Source: Actinomycetota bacterium
GTDB taxonomy: Bacteria > Actinomycetota > Actinomycetes > JACCUZ01
Reading direction: 5' to 3'
DNA length: 14,159 bases
Assembly (NCBI GenBank): GCA_030841195.1
Contig: JAVEDA010000353.1
Location: 1-14,159 of the forward strand
The position numbers and the translations under genes were made by a program. The notes beneath the pieces were generated by a model. The model saw only the letters and a program-made list of their open reading frames with translations, was not told the DNA's origin and made no database searches. Positions 13,032 to 14,159 of this stretch are shown in pieces; position 1 is the first letter of the stretch, and each line of letters starts with the position of its first letter.

Positions 13032-13556
13032 ATGAAGGTGCTGGTGGCAGTAGCGAGCAGGCATGCGGCGACGGCCGAGATCGCCGAGCGCATCGGCGCC
13101 GAGCTGCGCGAGTCGCTGAACGAGGTCTTCCCCACCGTGCAGGTGGACGTCCGCGCGATCGGCACCATCGCCGACCTCGACGAGTACGACGCCGTGCTCG
13201 TCGGCAGCGCCATCTACGTCGGTCGCTGGCTCAAGTCGGCCCGGCACTTCGTCGCGGCGCACGCGGGGACGCTGCGCAGACGGCCGGTCTGGCTGTTCTC
13301 CAGCGGACCGGTAGGAGAACCCCTCGCGCCACAGCTCGAGCCGCCGGAGCTGACTGCGCTGACGCTGGCCTGCGGGGCCCGCGAGCACCGGTTGTTCGCC
13401 GGCCGGCTGCGCCGCGCCGACCTCCAGGTCGGTGAGCGGGTGGCCGTGCGCGCTGTGCACGCCGAGGAGGGCGACTACCGCGACTGGGACGACATCAGCG
13501 GCTGGGCCCGCCAGGTGGCGGACGAGCTGGTGAGCAACGCGGTCGTCGCGACCTGA
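13032..13556 (+). CDS. Flavodoxin-domain protein
   Basis: The 174-residue product begins with a flavodoxin beta1-loop (MKVLVAVASRHAATAEIAERI), whose Ser/His/Thr-rich turn at about residues 8-14 binds FMN phosphate. A second family signature follows (YDAVLVGSAIYVGRWLKSARHFV), then VWLFSSGPVG. This is the pattern of the small actinobacterial flavodoxin proteins often labelled menaquinone-dependent protoporphyrinogen oxidase (HemG) homologues; real HemG activity is unproven and no heme genes are nearby. ATG 13032 has GAGAGG at 13015-13020 (11-nt spacing); GTG 13023 would leave 2 nt, so I prefer the ATG. The 96-nt upstream gap holds no clear hairpin. The gene is followed by msrA. Confidence 0.87.
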   Translation: MKVLVAVASRHAATAEIAERIGAELRESLNEVFPTVQVDVRAIGTIADLDEYDAVLVGSAIYVGRWLKSARHFVAAHAGTLRRRPVWLFSSGPVGEPLAPQLEPPELTALTLACGAREHRLFAGRLRRADLQVGERVAVRAVHAEEGDYRDWDDISGWARQVADELVSNAVVAT

Positions 13557-13596
13557 CCGGAGCGGACGACCCCCTGCGGCCGGAATCGCCGGTGGG

Positions 13597-13619
13597 CCTG
13601 CCACGTTGGGGAGGGCAGG
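13597..13619 (+). promoter_or_regulatory. Possible hairpin covering the msrA ribosome-binding site
   Basis: CCTGCC (13597-13602) can pair with GGCAGG (13614-13619), and the AGGAGG Shine-Dalgarno site of msrA (13617-13622) is partly inside the right arm. The stem is only 6 bp with an 11-nt loop, so this may be chance. Confidence 0.25.
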
Positions 13620-13628
13620 AGGTCACAC

Positions 13629-14159
13629 ATGCTCTTCGGCAGGAAGCCCGTGCTCGTCACCCGTCAGGAGGCCCTTCCGGGCCGGCCTGACCGGCCGTTC
13701 CGCATCGCCAGGGACCACGTGGTCCTGGGCACCCCCATCGAGGGCCCCGTCCCCGACGGGTTCGAGGAGATCTTCTTCGGCATGGGCTGCTTCTGGGGGT
13801 CCGAGCGGATCTTCTGGCAGCTCCCCGGCGTCTGGACGACGGCGGTCGGCTACCAGGGCGGCTACACCCCCAACCCGACGTACGAGGAGACGACCACGGG
13901 CCTGACCGGCCACGCCGAGGTCGTCCGCGTCGTCTACGACCCCGCGAAGGTCGAGCTCGAGACCCTGCTCAAGGCGTTCTGGGAGAACCACGACCCGACG
14001 ACCCTGAACCGCCAGGGCAACGACGTCGGCACGACCTACCGCTCTGCCGTCTACACCACCAGCGACGCCCAGCAGGCGGCTGCCGAGGAGTCCCGGACGC
14101 GGTACCAGCAGGCGCTCAAGGAGGCCGGCTACGGCGAGATCTCGACCGAGATCAAGCCC
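13629..14159 (+). CDS. msrA: Peptide-methionine (S)-S-oxide reductase MsrA (3' end cut by window)
   Basis: The frame from ATG 13629 stays open to the window end (177 residues visible; complete family members run about 210-230). AGGAGG at 13617-13622, 6 nt upstream, fixes the start. Visible MsrA features are the nucleophile motif GCFWGSER with C54, the substrate pocket segment GYQGGYTPNPTYEE, GHAEVV with the catalytic E97, WENHDPTT, and NRQGNDVGTTYRS (D132, Y137). MsrA reduces methionine-S-sulfoxide in proteins, using a thioredoxin-type reductant, as oxidative-damage repair. The recycling cysteines expected near the C-terminus lie outside the window. The upstream flavodoxin gene is 72 nt away; a shared redox-stress role is possible but not shown. 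Confidence 0.95.
   Translation, partial: MLFGRKPVLVTRQEALPGRPDRPFRIARDHVVLGTPIEGPVPDGFEEIFFGMGCFWGSERIFWQLPGVWTTAVGYQGGYTPNPTYEETTTGLTGHAEVVRVVYDPAKVELETLLKAFWENHDPTTLNRQGNDVGTTYRSAVYTTSDAQQAAAEESRTRYQQALKEAGYGEISTEIKP

Noticed and set aside
12018..13604. 528-codon minus-strand frame
   Set aside because: Antisense to the DDAH-type and flavodoxin genes; no domain features.

Overview
The window is high-GC DNA from an actinobacterium. A Nocardioides-like member of the Nocardioidaceae is my best guess, based on base composition, gene families and several promoters whose -10 box sits 6-8 nt before the start codon; nothing in the window fixes the genus. It looks like ordinary chromosome: I see no rRNA, tRNA, transposase, phage gene or CRISPR array.

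Left part (1-4140, + strand): the 3' end of a MoxR/ChlI-type AAA+ ATPase, then a VWA (MIDAS) protein that probably works with it, separated by a 120-nt gap holding a long imperfect palindrome. A hypothetical protein with its own probable leaderless promoter follows. Next comes a compact candidate transcription unit (about 3840-4127): a -10 box, a very hairpin-rich leader with two mutually exclusive stems, a Shine-Dalgarno site, an 11-codon ORF and a strong terminator.

Middle (4137-9006): two neighbouring minus-strand genes encode related small Ser/Pro/Ala-rich membrane-anchored or secreted proteins sharing a 'PD-(V/L)-(L/V)-M-V-(Q/E)-P-A' motif. They face away from a + strand run of an MFS transporter, an AI-2E family permease and a LanC-like protein with gaps of 4 and 9 nt. 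The divergent region carries a perfect inverted repeat over both likely -10 boxes. The LanC-like protein has an intact seven-fold GxxG toroid pattern and putative zinc ligands Cys-Cys-Cys (a 'CCG' motif instead of the usual 'CHG').

Right part (8980-14159): the minus-strand metB-glmL pair (cystathionine gamma-synthase, then a GlmL/MutL-type ATPase one nucleotide downstream) converges on the LanC-like gene with a 27-bp overlap. metB diverges from a GNAT acetyltransferase gene that overlaps a dimethylargininase-type hydrolase gene. A flavodoxin-domain protein and a peptide-methionine sulfoxide reductase MsrA (cut by the window end) follow on the + strand.

The most unusual items are the CCG-type stand-alone LanC-like protein beside two transporters, the short structured transcript with the 11-codon ORF, the paralogous secreted pair, and the repeated leaderless promoter architecture.
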